NCBI GenBank assembly: GCA_902805495.1
Contig: CADCTH010000127.1
Span: 1-23,064 of the forward strand
DNA: 23,064 nucleotides
Source of the DNA: an uncultured Actinomycetospora sp.
GTDB lineage: Bacteria > Actinomycetota > Actinomycetes > Mycobacteriales > Pseudonocardiaceae
Reading direction: 5' to 3'
The notes beneath the pieces were generated by a model, which saw nothing but the letters and a program-made list of their open reading frames with translations, was not told where the DNA came from and searched no databases. Shown here piece after piece: positions 6,264-13,484 of this stretch. The position numbers and the translations under genes were made by a program. Position 1 is the first letter of the stretch; each line of letters begins with the position of its first letter.

Positions 6264-7013
6264 ATGACCAGCACAGTCAGCGGGACCCACGCGACGAACG
6301 GTGTGGGCACGGGCCCCGAGGCCCTCGTCGAGCGGCTGCGGTCCCAGGCGAACCGGTACCACAGCGAGCACGACTTCCACGTGCGCATGAACGCCGGCGA
6401 GCTCTCCCCCGACCAGATCCGCGGCTGGGTGGCCAACCGCTTCTGCTACCAGGAGGCGATCCCCCGCAAGGACGCCGCGATCCTGCTCAACTGCCCCGAC
6501 CGTGAGGTGCGGCAGCGCTGGATCCGGCGCATCCCCGACCACGACGGCACCGTCACCGAGGACGGGGTCACCGAGGGCGGCATCGAGGCCTGGCTGCGGC
6601 TCGGCGAGGCCTGCGGGCTCGACCGCGCCGAGATGGAGGACGGGCGCCACATCGTGCCGGGCGTGCGCTTCGCGGTGGAGGCCTACGTGACCTTCGCGCG
6701 CACCCGCCCGTGGGTGGAGGCCGTGGCGTCCTCGCTCACCGAGCTGTTCGCGCCGGACCTGATGGCCGAGCGCCTCGCGGCGTTCGAGGAGCACTACACG
6801 TGGATCGACCGCGACGGGCTCGACTACTTCCGCCGGCGGCTGCACCAGGCGCCGCGCGACTCGGAGCACGCCCTGGAGATCGTCCAGGAACGCTGCCGGA
6901 CCGCCGAACAGCAGGACGCCGCCGTCGCCGCGCTCGCGTTCAAGAACGACGTGCTGTGGAGCATGATGGACGCCATCTCTCTGGCGTATCCGGCTGACAG
7001 GGCCTACCCGTGA
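6264..7013 (+). CDS. pqqC: pyrroloquinoline-quinone synthase PqqC
   Basis: This 249-residue helical, cofactor-free oxidase performs the last step of PQQ synthesis, ring closure and eight-electron oxidation of AHQQ. Family hallmarks are N-R-F-C-Y-Q-E-A-I-P-R-K-D-A-A-I, the R-I-P-D-H-D-G segment, R-F-A-V-E-A-Y-V and the C-terminal F-K-N-D-V-L-W-S-M-M-D-A. A non-conserved leader of about 17 residues precedes the core. GAGGAG overlaps the pqqB stop and lies close to the ATG. The stop overlaps the pqqD GTG (GTGA), indicating coupled translation. Confidence 0.96.
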   Translation: MTSTVSGTHATNGVGTGPEALVERLRSQANRYHSEHDFHVRMNAGELSPDQIRGWVANRFCYQEAIPRKDAAILLNCPDREVRQRWIRRIPDHDGTVTEDGVTEGGIEAWLRLGEACGLDRAEMEDGRHIVPGVRFAVEAYVTFARTRPWVEAVASSLTELFAPDLMAERLAAFEEHYTWIDRDGLDYFRRRLHQAPRDSEHALEIVQERCRTAEQQDAAVAALAFKNDVLWSMMDAISLAYPADRAYP

Positions 7014-7261
7014 CCACCGCCGTCCCGCGCACCGGGCGGCCGCGCGTCGCCCGGTTCGCCAAGCTGCGCTACGACGGGTCCCGCGGGCGGCACGTGCTGC
7101 TCGGACCGGAGACCGTCGTCGTGCTCAACCCGACCGGCGCCGACATCCTCGAGCTCTGCGACGGCCACCACAGCGTGGCCGACATCGTCGACGAGCTCGG
7201 ACGCCGCTACGACCGCGTCGTCGACGACGAGGTGACGCAGTTCCTCGCGCGCCTCGCCTAG
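7010..7261 (+). CDS. pqqD: PqqA-binding chaperone PqqD, C-terminally short
   Basis: This 83-residue RiPP recognition element presents PqqA to PqqE. It shows the family pattern: P-R-V-A-R-F-A-K-L-R-Y-D near the start, V-L-L-G-P-E-T-V-V-V-L-N, G-A-D-I-L-E-L-C-D-G and I-V-D-E-L-G-R-R-Y. The GTG start overlaps the pqqC stop. It ends abruptly at F-L-A-R-L-A with a TAG, about ten residues short of most PqqD proteins. The same frame after the TAG reads R-R-W-V-A-I-E-E-D-T-S-P-D-D and stops at 7306, eight bases inside pqqE. A GAG to TAG change would explain this; a genuinely short protein, sequencing error or stop readthrough remain possible. Confidence 0.9.
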   Translation: MTTAVPRTGRPRVARFAKLRYDGSRGRHVLLGPETVVVLNPTGADILELCDGHHSVADIVDELGRRYDRVVDDEVTQFLARLA

Positions 7262-7298
7262 CGACGCTGGGTGGCCATAGAGGAGGACACGAGTCCTG

Positions 7299-8432
7299 AT
7301 GACTGACGGCCCCCTCGGCATCCTGGCCGAGCTGACACACGCCTGCCCCCTGGCCTGCTCGTACTGCTCGAACCCGCTGGAGCTGACCAAGCGCTCCGAC
7401 GAGCTGAGCACGGACGACTGGCGCCGGGTCCTCGACCAGGCCGCCGAGCTGGGCGTGCTCCAGTGCCACCTCTCGGGCGGCGAGCCGCTGCTGCGCCGCG
7501 ACGTGGTCGACATCGTCGCGCACGCGAGCGGGCTCGGGATGTACACCAACCTCGTCACCAGCGCGATCGGGCTCTCGCGGCCGCGCGCGGAGGCGCTGCG
7601 CGAGGCCGGGCTCGACCACGTCCAGGTCAGCATCCAGGCCGACGAGGCCGTGCTCTCCGACCGCCTGGCCGGCATCTCCTCGTTCGACAAGAAGATCGAG
7701 GCCGCCCGGCTGGTCAAGGAGCTGGGCTGGCCGCTGACGCTCAACGTCGTGCTGCACCGCCAGAACATCGACCGGATCGAGGCCATCCTCGGCTGGGTCT
7801 CCGAGCTCGGGGCCGACCGCGTCGAGCTGGCCAACACCCAGTACTACGGCTGGGCCCTGCGCAACCGCGCCGCGCTGCTGCCCAGCCGCGAGCAGCTCGA
7901 GCACGCGGAGACCGTCACCCGCGCGGCCCGCGAGCGGCTGCGCGACCAGACCGACGTCATCTACGTCATCCCCGACTACTACAGCCGCTACCCCAAGCCC
8001 TGCATGGGCGGCTGGGCCTCCCGGCAGCTCGTCGTCGGGCCCGAGGGCAACGCCTGGCCGTGCCTCGCCGCCCACGAGCTCCCGCTGCCCCGGGCCAACG
8101 TGCGCGAGCACGACCTCGCGTGGATCTGGGAGTCGTCGCCGCTGTTCAACGCGTTCCGCGGCACCGACTGGATGCCCGACCCGTGCGCGAGCTGCGAGCG
8201 CCGCGAGGTCGACCTCGGCGGGTGCCGCTGCCAGGCCTTCCAGCTCACCGGCGACATGGAGCGCACCGACCCGGTCTGCGTGCTCTCCGACGACCGCCAC
8301 CTCGTCGACGAGGCCGTGGCCGCCGCGAACAGCGACCCCGGCTCCGGTGCGCCGGCGTCGCCCGGACCCGTCCGGGAGCCGGTCCTCGTGCCGATGCCGG
8401 CGCTGGTGTCCCGGCCCCACCGCGCCGACTGA
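7299..8432 (+). CDS. pqqE: PqqA peptide cyclase PqqE, radical SAM enzyme
   Basis: This 377-residue radical SAM protein carries C16-P-L-A-C20-S-Y-C23, the cluster that cleaves SAM, in the E-L-T-H-A-C-P-L context typical of PqqE, followed by S-G-G-E-P-L. A C-terminal SPASM region contains further Cys (K-P-C-M-G-G-W, A-W-P-C-L-A and C-A-S-C...G-G-C-R-C) for auxiliary Fe-S clusters. It forms the Glu-Tyr carbon-carbon crosslink in PqqA with help from PqqD. AGGAGG at 7281-7286 is 12 bases from the ATG, slightly long; an in-frame CTG three bases earlier is an alternative. The last 45 residues or so are Pro/Val-rich and unlikely to be conserved. It is the last pqq gene here; no pqqF-like protease is present. 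Confidence 0.96.
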   Translation: MTDGPLGILAELTHACPLACSYCSNPLELTKRSDELSTDDWRRVLDQAAELGVLQCHLSGGEPLLRRDVVDIVAHASGLGMYTNLVTSAIGLSRPRAEALREAGLDHVQVSIQADEAVLSDRLAGISSFDKKIEAARLVKELGWPLTLNVVLHRQNIDRIEAILGWVSELGADRVELANTQYYGWALRNRAALLPSREQLEHAETVTRAARERLRDQTDVIYVIPDYYSRYPKPCMGGWASRQLVVGPEGNAWPCLAAHELPLPRANVREHDLAWIWESSPLFNAFRGTDWMPDPCASCERREVDLGGCRCQAFQLTGDMERTDPVCVLSDDRHLVDEAVAAANSDPGSGAPASPGPVREPVLVPMPALVSRPHRAD

Positions 8433-8434
8433 CG

Positions 8435-8450
8435 GCCGGTCGAACCCGGC
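8435..8450 (+). terminator. short hairpin after pqqE
   Basis: GCCGG (8435-8439) and CCGGC (8446-8450) pair around a 6-base loop just after the pqqE stop. The stem is only 5 bp, so this is a weak candidate for the end of the PQQ operon. Confidence 0.25.
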
Positions 8451-8578
8451 GCTGAGCTGGGCTTTCGTCGAGCTACACCGCGTCCCTCCCCAGCGTCAAC
8501 CCGTTGCGCACGACGGTGTTCCCGATCACCATCAACGGCGCGATCACCCGGTCGTGGAGCAGCGGAGGGGGCGGGTCC

Positions 8579-9712
8579 TTGATCCCGATCATCGAGTTCG
8601 TGCTGGGCATCGCGGTGCTGGTGTACAGCGCCGAGAAGCTCATCGGCTACCTGGTCGGTGTCGCGAGCCGGTGGGCGATCTCGCTGTTCCTCATCGCGGT
8701 GGTCTTCACCGGCATCGAGTTCGACGACCTCGCCTTCGGGATCGTGCTCAACCTCGAGGACCTCAGCGAGGTCGCGCTCGGCACGGTGGTGGGCACGACG
8801 ATCGCGATGACCGGGATCGTGCTCGCCGTCGCCGCGCTGATCGCGCCGAGCCCGGTGGACGTGCCCAAGAGCTACCTCGTCCTGTTCGTGGCCGCGCCGG
8901 TGGTGATGTACGCCCTGGCGCTCACGGGGGCGCTGACGGTGCCCGCCGGCGTCGGGCTGCTCGTGCTGTTCGTGGCGTTCGTCGGGTGGGTGGCGTACCG
9001 CGAGTACTCCGCACGGCGCCCGGTGTGGCGCAACGCCGAACTCTACGAGCAGCTCGAGAAGGCCGGCGTCGGGGCCGGCGGCGGCACGGGCACGGCGACG
9101 CTCGTGCGCGGGGGCGGCGACGGGGACGGGGACGGGAACGCCCCGGCCGGCGACGACACGACGGGCACCGCGGGTCACCGGGGCTTCGACCTGCCGGACG
9201 ACCTGCGCGTCGACCAGGGCTTCCTCAAGGCCCGGCAGCTCTCGCCGGGGGGCAGCATCGCCCTGGCCCTGCTGGCCCTCGTCGGGCTCGTCGTCGGCGC
9301 CGTCGTCGCCGGGGCGGGCACCGAGGGGATCATCGACGAGTTCGCCATCGAGGGCACCGTCTTCGGTGTCACGATCGCGACCCTGGCCCTCTCCCTCGAG
9401 GACATCTTCCTCACCGCCGAGCCCGCGCGCCGGGGTGCGCCGGAGATCGGCATCGCGAACGTCGTCGGCAGCGTCGTCTTCTCGGCCACCGGCAAGCTCG
9501 GGATCATCCTGCTCGTCGGCGGGGCCATCACCGTCGACGGCGACGTCCTGTCGTGGCACATGCCGGTGCTGCTGGTGATGACGGTGCTCGCCGCGCTCTT
9601 CCTGGCCACGGGCCGTCTGCGCCGCTGGCACGGCGCCGTGCTCCTCGGCCTCTACATCGCCTACTTCGTCACCAGCCTCGTGGCCTTCGGCGAGGTCCCG
9701 ATCGACGACTGA
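8579..9712 (+). CDS. CaCA-type sodium/calcium exchanger family membrane protein
   Basis: From TTG 8579 this gives 377 residues with about ten hydrophobic helices in two halves. Each half holds an alpha-repeat-like segment: G-I-E-F-D-D-L-A-F-G...A-L-G-T-V-V-G-T-T near residue 45 and L-A-L-S-L-E-D-I-F-L-T...A-N-V-V-G-S-V-V in the second half, the inverted repeats that bind cations in CaCA exchangers. A hydrophilic central loop of about 80 residues carries an acidic G-D-G-D-G-D-G-N run. I preferred TTG 8579, seven bases after GGAGGGGG and right before the first helix; the frame also extends to TTG 8504. It probably moves Ca2+ or a similar cation across the membrane; the ion is unknown. Confidence 0.8.
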   Translation: MIPIIEFVLGIAVLVYSAEKLIGYLVGVASRWAISLFLIAVVFTGIEFDDLAFGIVLNLEDLSEVALGTVVGTTIAMTGIVLAVAALIAPSPVDVPKSYLVLFVAAPVVMYALALTGALTVPAGVGLLVLFVAFVGWVAYREYSARRPVWRNAELYEQLEKAGVGAGGGTGTATLVRGGGDGDGDGNAPAGDDTTGTAGHRGFDLPDDLRVDQGFLKARQLSPGGSIALALLALVGLVVGAVVAGAGTEGIIDEFAIEGTVFGVTIATLALSLEDIFLTAEPARRGAPEIGIANVVGSVVFSATGKLGIILLVGGAITVDGDVLSWHMPVLLVMTVLAALFLATGRLRRWHGAVLLGLYIAYFVTSLVAFGEVPIDD

Positions 9713-9765
9713 GCCCGACCGACCGCACACCGGAGTCCGACCACGCCACAGGGGGCGATGTCGCA

Positions 9766-10032
9766 GTGCTGACGAAGGACAGGGTCGGGGCGGGGCTGGC
9801 GATCGCGGCCGCCGTCCTCGGGCTCGTGCTGGTGTTCAGCTTCCCGCAGGGCGAGGGAGACGACGACGCCGCCCCCGCCGCCCCGCCGGTGAGCCAGGTC
9901 GTCCCGGCACCCGGCCAGGTGGCCCCGGCGCCCGGGGTCCAGCCCGCTCCCGGCCAGGTCGACCAGCCGGCGGCCCCGCAGGGCGACGACGACGGGGACG
10001 ACGACGGGGACGACGACGACGGGGACGGCTGA
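9766..10032 (+). CDS. small membrane-anchored acidic protein (hypothetical)
   Basis: This is an 88-residue protein from GTG 9766, with AGGGGG about ten bases upstream. After four residues a helix of roughly 20 hydrophobic residues (A-G-L-A-I-A-A-A-V-L-G-L-V-L-V-F) could be a signal anchor. A Pro/Ala-rich stretch with repeated P-A-P-G-Q-V follows, and the tail is almost only Asp and Gly. The low-complexity tail would be extracellular if the helix is a signal anchor, and could hold divalent cations loosely. It lies 53 bases after the exchanger and is probably cotranscribed. I recognise no family; the tail is simple sequence, so the gene call is moderate. Confidence 0.55.
   Translation: MLTKDRVGAGLAIAAAVLGLVLVFSFPQGEGDDDAAPAAPPVSQVVPAPGQVAPAPGVQPAPGQVDQPAAPQGDDDGDDDGDDDDGDG
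9981..10027 (+). repeat. GAC/GGGGACGAC low-complexity repeat
   Basis: Short tandem units of GGCGAC and GGGGACGAC encode the Asp/Gly tail of the small acidic protein. A similar GGCGACGGGGAC run occurs at about 9116-9136 inside the exchanger's central loop. Confidence 0.55.
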
Positions 10033-10048
10033 CGTCCGACCACCCGGT

Positions 10049-10648
10049 TCACCGGACGCCGGCCAGCAGGAGCACGGCCGTGGTCACGCCCGCGCCGACG
10101 GCGAGCCCGGCCGCGACCTGGGCGAGCGTGTGGGCGCGGAGCACGAGCCGGGCCCAGCCGACCACCGGCACCGCGACCCAGGACAGCGCCCACCACGGGC
10201 CGCCGAGCAGGGTGAGGACGGACGCCGCGGCGGCGACCACCGCGGTGTGGAAGCTGACCTTCCACACCAGCGTGATGCCCGTGGCGACCGCGACGGTGAC
10301 GAGCACGGCGACCTGCAGCGCGCTGATCTCCCGCGGCGCGCCGGCGACGAGCAGCACCACGACCCCGGTGGCCACCGACAGCGCCGCGAGGCCGAGCGGC
10401 ACCGCCCGCTGCTCGCGCTCGCGCAGGTGGTGGTCGGTGTAGCGACCGGTGCGCACGCCGCGGTCGACGATGAACGCCGGGATCGCGACGGTGAACAGCA
10501 TCCCGACCAGCGACCACGCCACCCCGACCGCGCCGACGGCCAGCGCCCCGACCACCGGGTAGAGCACCGCGAGCAGCAGGGTCGGCGACGTCGCCGTGGT
10601 GACGAGGTGGGCGGCGCGCTCCCGCCGCGTCGCCGTCCCGATCGCCAC
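10049..10648 (-). CDS. PAP2-superfamily-like membrane phosphatase (degenerate)
   Basis: From GTG 10648 this gives a protein of about 199 residues with six or so membrane helices; GTG 10675 in the same frame is an alternative start giving 208. The C-terminal half resembles PAP2 phosphatases: S-F-H-T in place of the P-S-G-H motif, and R-x5-H in A-R-L-V-L-R-A-H. The Asp four residues after that His is replaced by Gln, and the K-x6-R-P motif is not clear, so activity on lipid phosphates is uncertain. It is encoded leftward, after RNase J and a doubtful small ORF. Confidence 0.65.
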   Translation of the reverse strand: MAIGTATRRERAAHLVTTATSPTLLLAVLYPVVGALAVGAVGVAWSLVGMLFTVAIPAFIVDRGVRTGRYTDHHLREREQRAVPLGLAALSVATGVVVLLVAGAPREISALQVAVLVTVAVATGITLVWKVSFHTAVVAAAASVLTLLGGPWWALSWVAVPVVGWARLVLRAHTLAQVAAGLAVGAGVTTAVLLLAGVR

Positions 10649-10658
10649 GGGACCGAGC

Positions 10659-10844
10659 CTAGGCCGGGGCCGCACCGCCGACGCCCCGCAGCCGTCCGTG
10701 CAGCGCGCGCGGACGCCACGGCCCGTCGGGCGGGTGGGCGCCCAGCGCGAGGTCGTCGACGTCGCGCAGCAGGGGCAGGCCCCCGTCGGCGGTGGTCACC
10801 CGTGGTTCCGGCGCCGGCAGCCGCGGCTCGTCCCCCCAGCTCAC
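10659..10844 (-). CDS. doubtful small ORF between RNase J and PAP2-like gene
   Basis: This frame encodes 61 residues from GTG (M-S-W-G-D-E-P-R-L-P-A-P). Amino-acid composition of the first two thirds is protein-like, with acidic residues balanced against Arg. The start sits at the edge of a hairpin that probably terminates RNase J, and no Shine-Dalgarno is visible. Its stop lies ten bases before the PAP2-like GTG at 10648. I recognise no family, and it may not be expressed. Confidence 0.28.
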   Translation of the reverse strand: MSWGDEPRLPAPEPRVTTADGGLPLLRDVDDLALGAHPPDGPWRPRALHGRLRGVGGAAPA

Positions 10845-10861
10845 CCGGACGAGTGTCCGGG
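10844..10861 (-). terminator. hairpin downstream of RNase J
   Basis: CCCGGAC (10844-10850) and GTCCGGG (10855-10861) form a perfect 7-bp stem with a 4-base loop, 17 bases beyond the RNase J stop. There is no T tract, as is common in GC-rich actinobacteria. Confidence 0.5.
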
Positions 10862-10878
10862 CGCCGGGGCCGGGACGT

Positions 10879-12699
10879 CTAGACCGGCAGCACCGTCGGC
10901 ACGATCATCGGGCGGCGCCGGTAGGTCTCGCCGACCCACTTCCCGACGACCCGCCGGACCGCCTGCGCGATGCGGTGGGTGTCGGTGATGCCCTCGGCCT
11001 CGGTGCGCGAGAGCTCCATCTCCACGAGGGCGACGACGTCCTCGAGCGCCTTGGGGTCGTCGGAGAAGCCGCGCCCGGAGATGCGCGGCGGCGCCACGGC
11101 CCGGCCGCTGGCCGCCTCGACGGCGACGGTGATCGCGATGAACCCGCCCTCGCCGAGCACGAGGCGGTCCGAGAGCGTGGACTCGCCGACGTCGCCGACC
11201 TGGTTGCCGTCGACGTAGACGTGGCCGACCTCGACCCGCCCGGCGATCGCGGCGTGCTTGTCGACGAGGTCGACGACGACGCCGTCCTCGGCGATCACCA
11301 CGTTCTGCACGCCGGTGCGCCGCGCGATCTCGGCGTTGGCGCGCAGGTGGCGCCACTCGCCGTGCACCGGCATGACGTTGCGCGGGCGCAGCGCGTTGTA
11401 GAGGAACATCAGCTCGCCGGCGCTCGCGTGGCCCGAGACGTGGACCTTGGCCACCCCGGAGTGCACGACGTCGGCGCCGAGCCGCGTCAGGCCGTTGATC
11501 ACCGCGAACACCGCGGTCTCGTTGCCGGGGATCAGGCTGGAGAGCAGGACGACGGTGTCGCCCGGGGTGATCGTGATCTGGCGGTGCTCGCCGCGCGCCA
11601 TCCGCGCGAGCGCCGAGAGCGGCTCGCCCTGCGACCCGGTCGACACGAGCACGACGTCGCGCTCGGGCATGGCGAGCGCGTCGTCGAGGTCGACGAGCAG
11701 ACCCTCGGGCACGCGCAGCAGGCCGAGGTCGGTCGCGATGCCCATGTTGCGCACCATCGAGCGGCCGGTGAAGCACACCTTGCGGCCGTGCTGTTGGGCC
11801 GCGTCGAGGATCTGCTGGACGCGGTGCACGTGGCTGGCGAAGCACGCGACGATCAGCCGGGTCGGGGCGTCGCGGAAGACGTTGTCGATCACCGGGGCGA
11901 TGTCGCGCTCCGGGGTGACGAAGCCGGGCACCTCGGCGTTGGTGGAGTCGACGAGCAGCAGGTCGACGCCCTCGTCGCCGAGGCGCGAGAAGCCGGCGAG
12001 GTCGGTGAGCCGGCCGTCGAGGGGCAGCTGGTCGAGCTTGATGTCGCCGGTGTGCAGCACGGTGCCGCCCGGCGTGCGCACGGCGACGGCCAGCGCGTCG
12101 GGGATGGAGTGGTTGACCGCGAAGAACTCGCAGTCGAACGAGCCGTGGTGGGCGCGCTGGCCCTCGCGGACCTCGAGCAGGTGCGGGGTGAGGCGGTGCT
12201 CGCGGCACTTGGCGGCCACCAGCGCGAGCGTGAACCGCGAGCCCACCACCAGCAGGTCCGGCTTCTGGCGCAGCAGGAACGGCACGGCGCCGATGTGGTC
12301 CTCGTGCCCGTGGGTGAGGACCAGGGCGTCGACGTCGTCGAGGCGGTCCTCGACGGCCCGGAAGTCGGGCAGGATCAGGTCGACGCCGGGTGAGTTCTCC
12401 GACGGGAACAGCACCCCGCAGTCGACGATCAGCAGCCGGCCGCCGTACTCGAGCACCGCCATGTTGCGGCCGATCTCGACGATGCCGCCCAGCGCGACCA
12501 CGCGCAGCGCCCCGTCGGCCAGGGGCGGGGGCGTGCCCTCGGAGCCCGGGACCGACGAGGTGGGGACGCCGGAGCCGCGGGCGCAGTCGTGGTCGGCGGC
12601 CGGGCCGCCGGACGGGGCCGAGGCGGTCGGCGTGGGCGCCGGTGAGGGCCCGCCGCCTCCCCGCGGCTGGTCGGGGCGGCGGGCGGTCGAGCGGCTCAT
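10879..12699 (-). CDS. rnj: ribonuclease J
   Basis: This 606-residue metallo-beta-lactamase/beta-CASP ribonuclease processes and degrades RNA from 5' ends and internally. H130-G-H132-E-D134-H135 is the zinc-binding signature; the beta-CASP part shows S-T-G-S-Q-G-E-P and H-V-S-G-H-A, then M-P-V-H-G-E-W-R-H-L. The C-terminal domain ends R-R-R-P-M-I-V-P. The first 60 residues or so are a Pro/Gly/Ala-rich extension before the conserved core. The ATG is preceded by GGAGAC at eight bases, which lies in a hairpin. It follows a TIGR03085-type gene in a leftward group with thyX; dapA, commonly adjacent in related genomes, is not here. Confidence 0.96.
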   Translation of the reverse strand: MSRSTARRPDQPRGGGGPSPAPTPTASAPSGGPAADHDCARGSGVPTSSVPGSEGTPPPLADGALRVVALGGIVEIGRNMAVLEYGGRLLIVDCGVLFPSENSPGVDLILPDFRAVEDRLDDVDALVLTHGHEDHIGAVPFLLRQKPDLLVVGSRFTLALVAAKCREHRLTPHLLEVREGQRAHHGSFDCEFFAVNHSIPDALAVAVRTPGGTVLHTGDIKLDQLPLDGRLTDLAGFSRLGDEGVDLLLVDSTNAEVPGFVTPERDIAPVIDNVFRDAPTRLIVACFASHVHRVQQILDAAQQHGRKVCFTGRSMVRNMGIATDLGLLRVPEGLLVDLDDALAMPERDVVLVSTGSQGEPLSALARMARGEHRQITITPGDTVVLLSSLIPGNETAVFAVINGLTRLGADVVHSGVAKVHVSGHASAGELMFLYNALRPRNVMPVHGEWRHLRANAEIARRTGVQNVVIAEDGVVVDLVDKHAAIAGRVEVGHVYVDGNQVGDVGESTLSDRLVLGEGGFIAITVAVEAASGRAVAPPRISGRGFSDDPKALEDVVALVEMELSRTEAEGITDTHRIAQAVRRVVGKWVGETYRRRPMIVPTVLPV

Positions 12700-12705
12700 C
12701 GTGCG

Positions 12706-12721
12706 GTCTCCGTGGGGAGAC
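12706..12721 (-). promoter_or_regulatory. hairpin overlapping the RNase J ribosome binding site
   Basis: On the minus strand GTCTCC and GGAGAC form a perfect 6-bp stem with a 4-base loop, and GGAGAC is also the apparent Shine-Dalgarno, six bases before the ATG. Folding would hide the site, so translation of RNase J could be regulated by structure or by cleavage of this leader. Confidence 0.4.
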
Positions 12722-12793
12722 GCGGCAGGCGGGTGGTGATCGGTTCCTCCTGGTACGGCCAGCCGGGCGGTCTGCCGCCCGGCGGTGCTGGGT

Positions 12794-13426
12794 CTACAGA
12801 CCGCGGTCGAGCGCCATCACCGCGGCGACGTCGGCGGGCTCGCCCTCGGGGTGCACGACGCACTCGTCGCCGCCCGCCGCGCGCAGCAGCAGCTCGCCCG
12901 GCTCCCCCGTGAGGATGACCGTCCGCGGGCCCGAACGCACGGCCGTCTCGGTGCCGTCCGGGCGCCGCAGCGTGACGGCCACCGGGCTCGAGCGGTAGGT
13001 CAGCCGGCCGAGCAGGCCGACCATGCGCCACAGCACGCGGTCGCGGGCCTCGTCGGCCGGGCGCGGCGACCAGCCGGACTGGGCGCGGCGGACGTCCTCG
13101 TGGTGGATGAAGTACTCCTGGACGTCGACGGCGCGCAGCGGCGGCAGCGCCAGCGGGCTCCAGAACGGCGGCCCCGAGCGCAGCGTCCCGACGAGCTCGC
13201 CGAAGTCGCCGGCCGCCACCTGGTCCTGCACGCGCTGGGTCCACCCCGCGAGCGGCGGGATGAGGATGCCGGGCGCCGCGTCGAGCCGGCGCTCGCGGAC
13301 GACGAGGTGGGCGACCAGGTCGCGCGTCGTCCAGTCCCCGCACAGCGTGGGCTCGTCCGGGCCCAGCTCCAGGAACAGGTCGGCGAGATCGCGGCGCTCG
13401 GCGTCGGCGATCTGTGCGGCACTCAT
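12794..13426 (-). CDS. TIGR03085-type DinB-like metal-binding protein
   Basis: This 210-residue protein has the pattern of the actinobacterial TIGR03085 family, related to mycothiol-dependent maleylpyruvate isomerases and DinB-like helical bundles: an N-terminal helix with A-D-A-E-R-R-D-L-A, L-C-G-D-W-T-T-R-D-L-V-A-H-L-V-V-R-E and a mid-protein E-Y-F-I-H-H-E-D-V-R-R-A. The His and Glu/Asp in these motifs are candidate metal ligands. No substrate is known; a mycothiol-linked reaction is an inference from the fold. It lies between thyX and rnj on the same strand, an arrangement shared with many actinobacteria. Confidence 0.85.
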   Translation of the reverse strand: MSAAQIADAERRDLADLFLELGPDEPTLCGDWTTRDLVAHLVVRERRLDAAPGILIPPLAGWTQRVQDQVAAGDFGELVGTLRSGPPFWSPLALPPLRAVDVQEYFIHHEDVRRAQSGWSPRPADEARDRVLWRMVGLLGRLTYRSSPVAVTLRRPDGTETAVRSGPRTVILTGEPGELLLRAAGGDECVVHPEGEPADVAAVMALDRGL

Positions 13427-13451
13427 GGGGTCTCCCTACCCGCACGCCGTC

Positions 13452-13477
13452 GGGCACACCCCTCGGCGGGGGTGCCC
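13452..13477 (-). terminator. bulged hairpin after thyX
   Basis: GGGCA (13452-13456) plus CCCC (13459-13462) can pair with GGGG and TGCCC (13473-13477), leaving a 2-base bulge. It lies between the thyX stop and the next start, and may partly terminate thyX. Confidence 0.3.
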
Positions 13478-13484
13478 CGGTGGA

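Noticed and set aside
3936..8432. Mycofactocin cluster in place of PQQ
   Set aside because: The peptides have Glu-x3-Tyr and the set contains PqqB, PqqC and PqqD; mycofactocin genes such as MftB and MftE are not present.
9110..9140. GGCGACGGGGAC repeat as a CRISPR or mobile element end
   Set aside because: It is a short in-frame low-complexity run inside the exchanger loop, with no spacers or inverted ends.
8347..9765. Upstream extension of the small acidic protein frame across the exchanger
   Set aside because: The extension is Arg-rich shadow sequence; only the part from GTG 9766 has a start with a ribosome site and a coherent helix.
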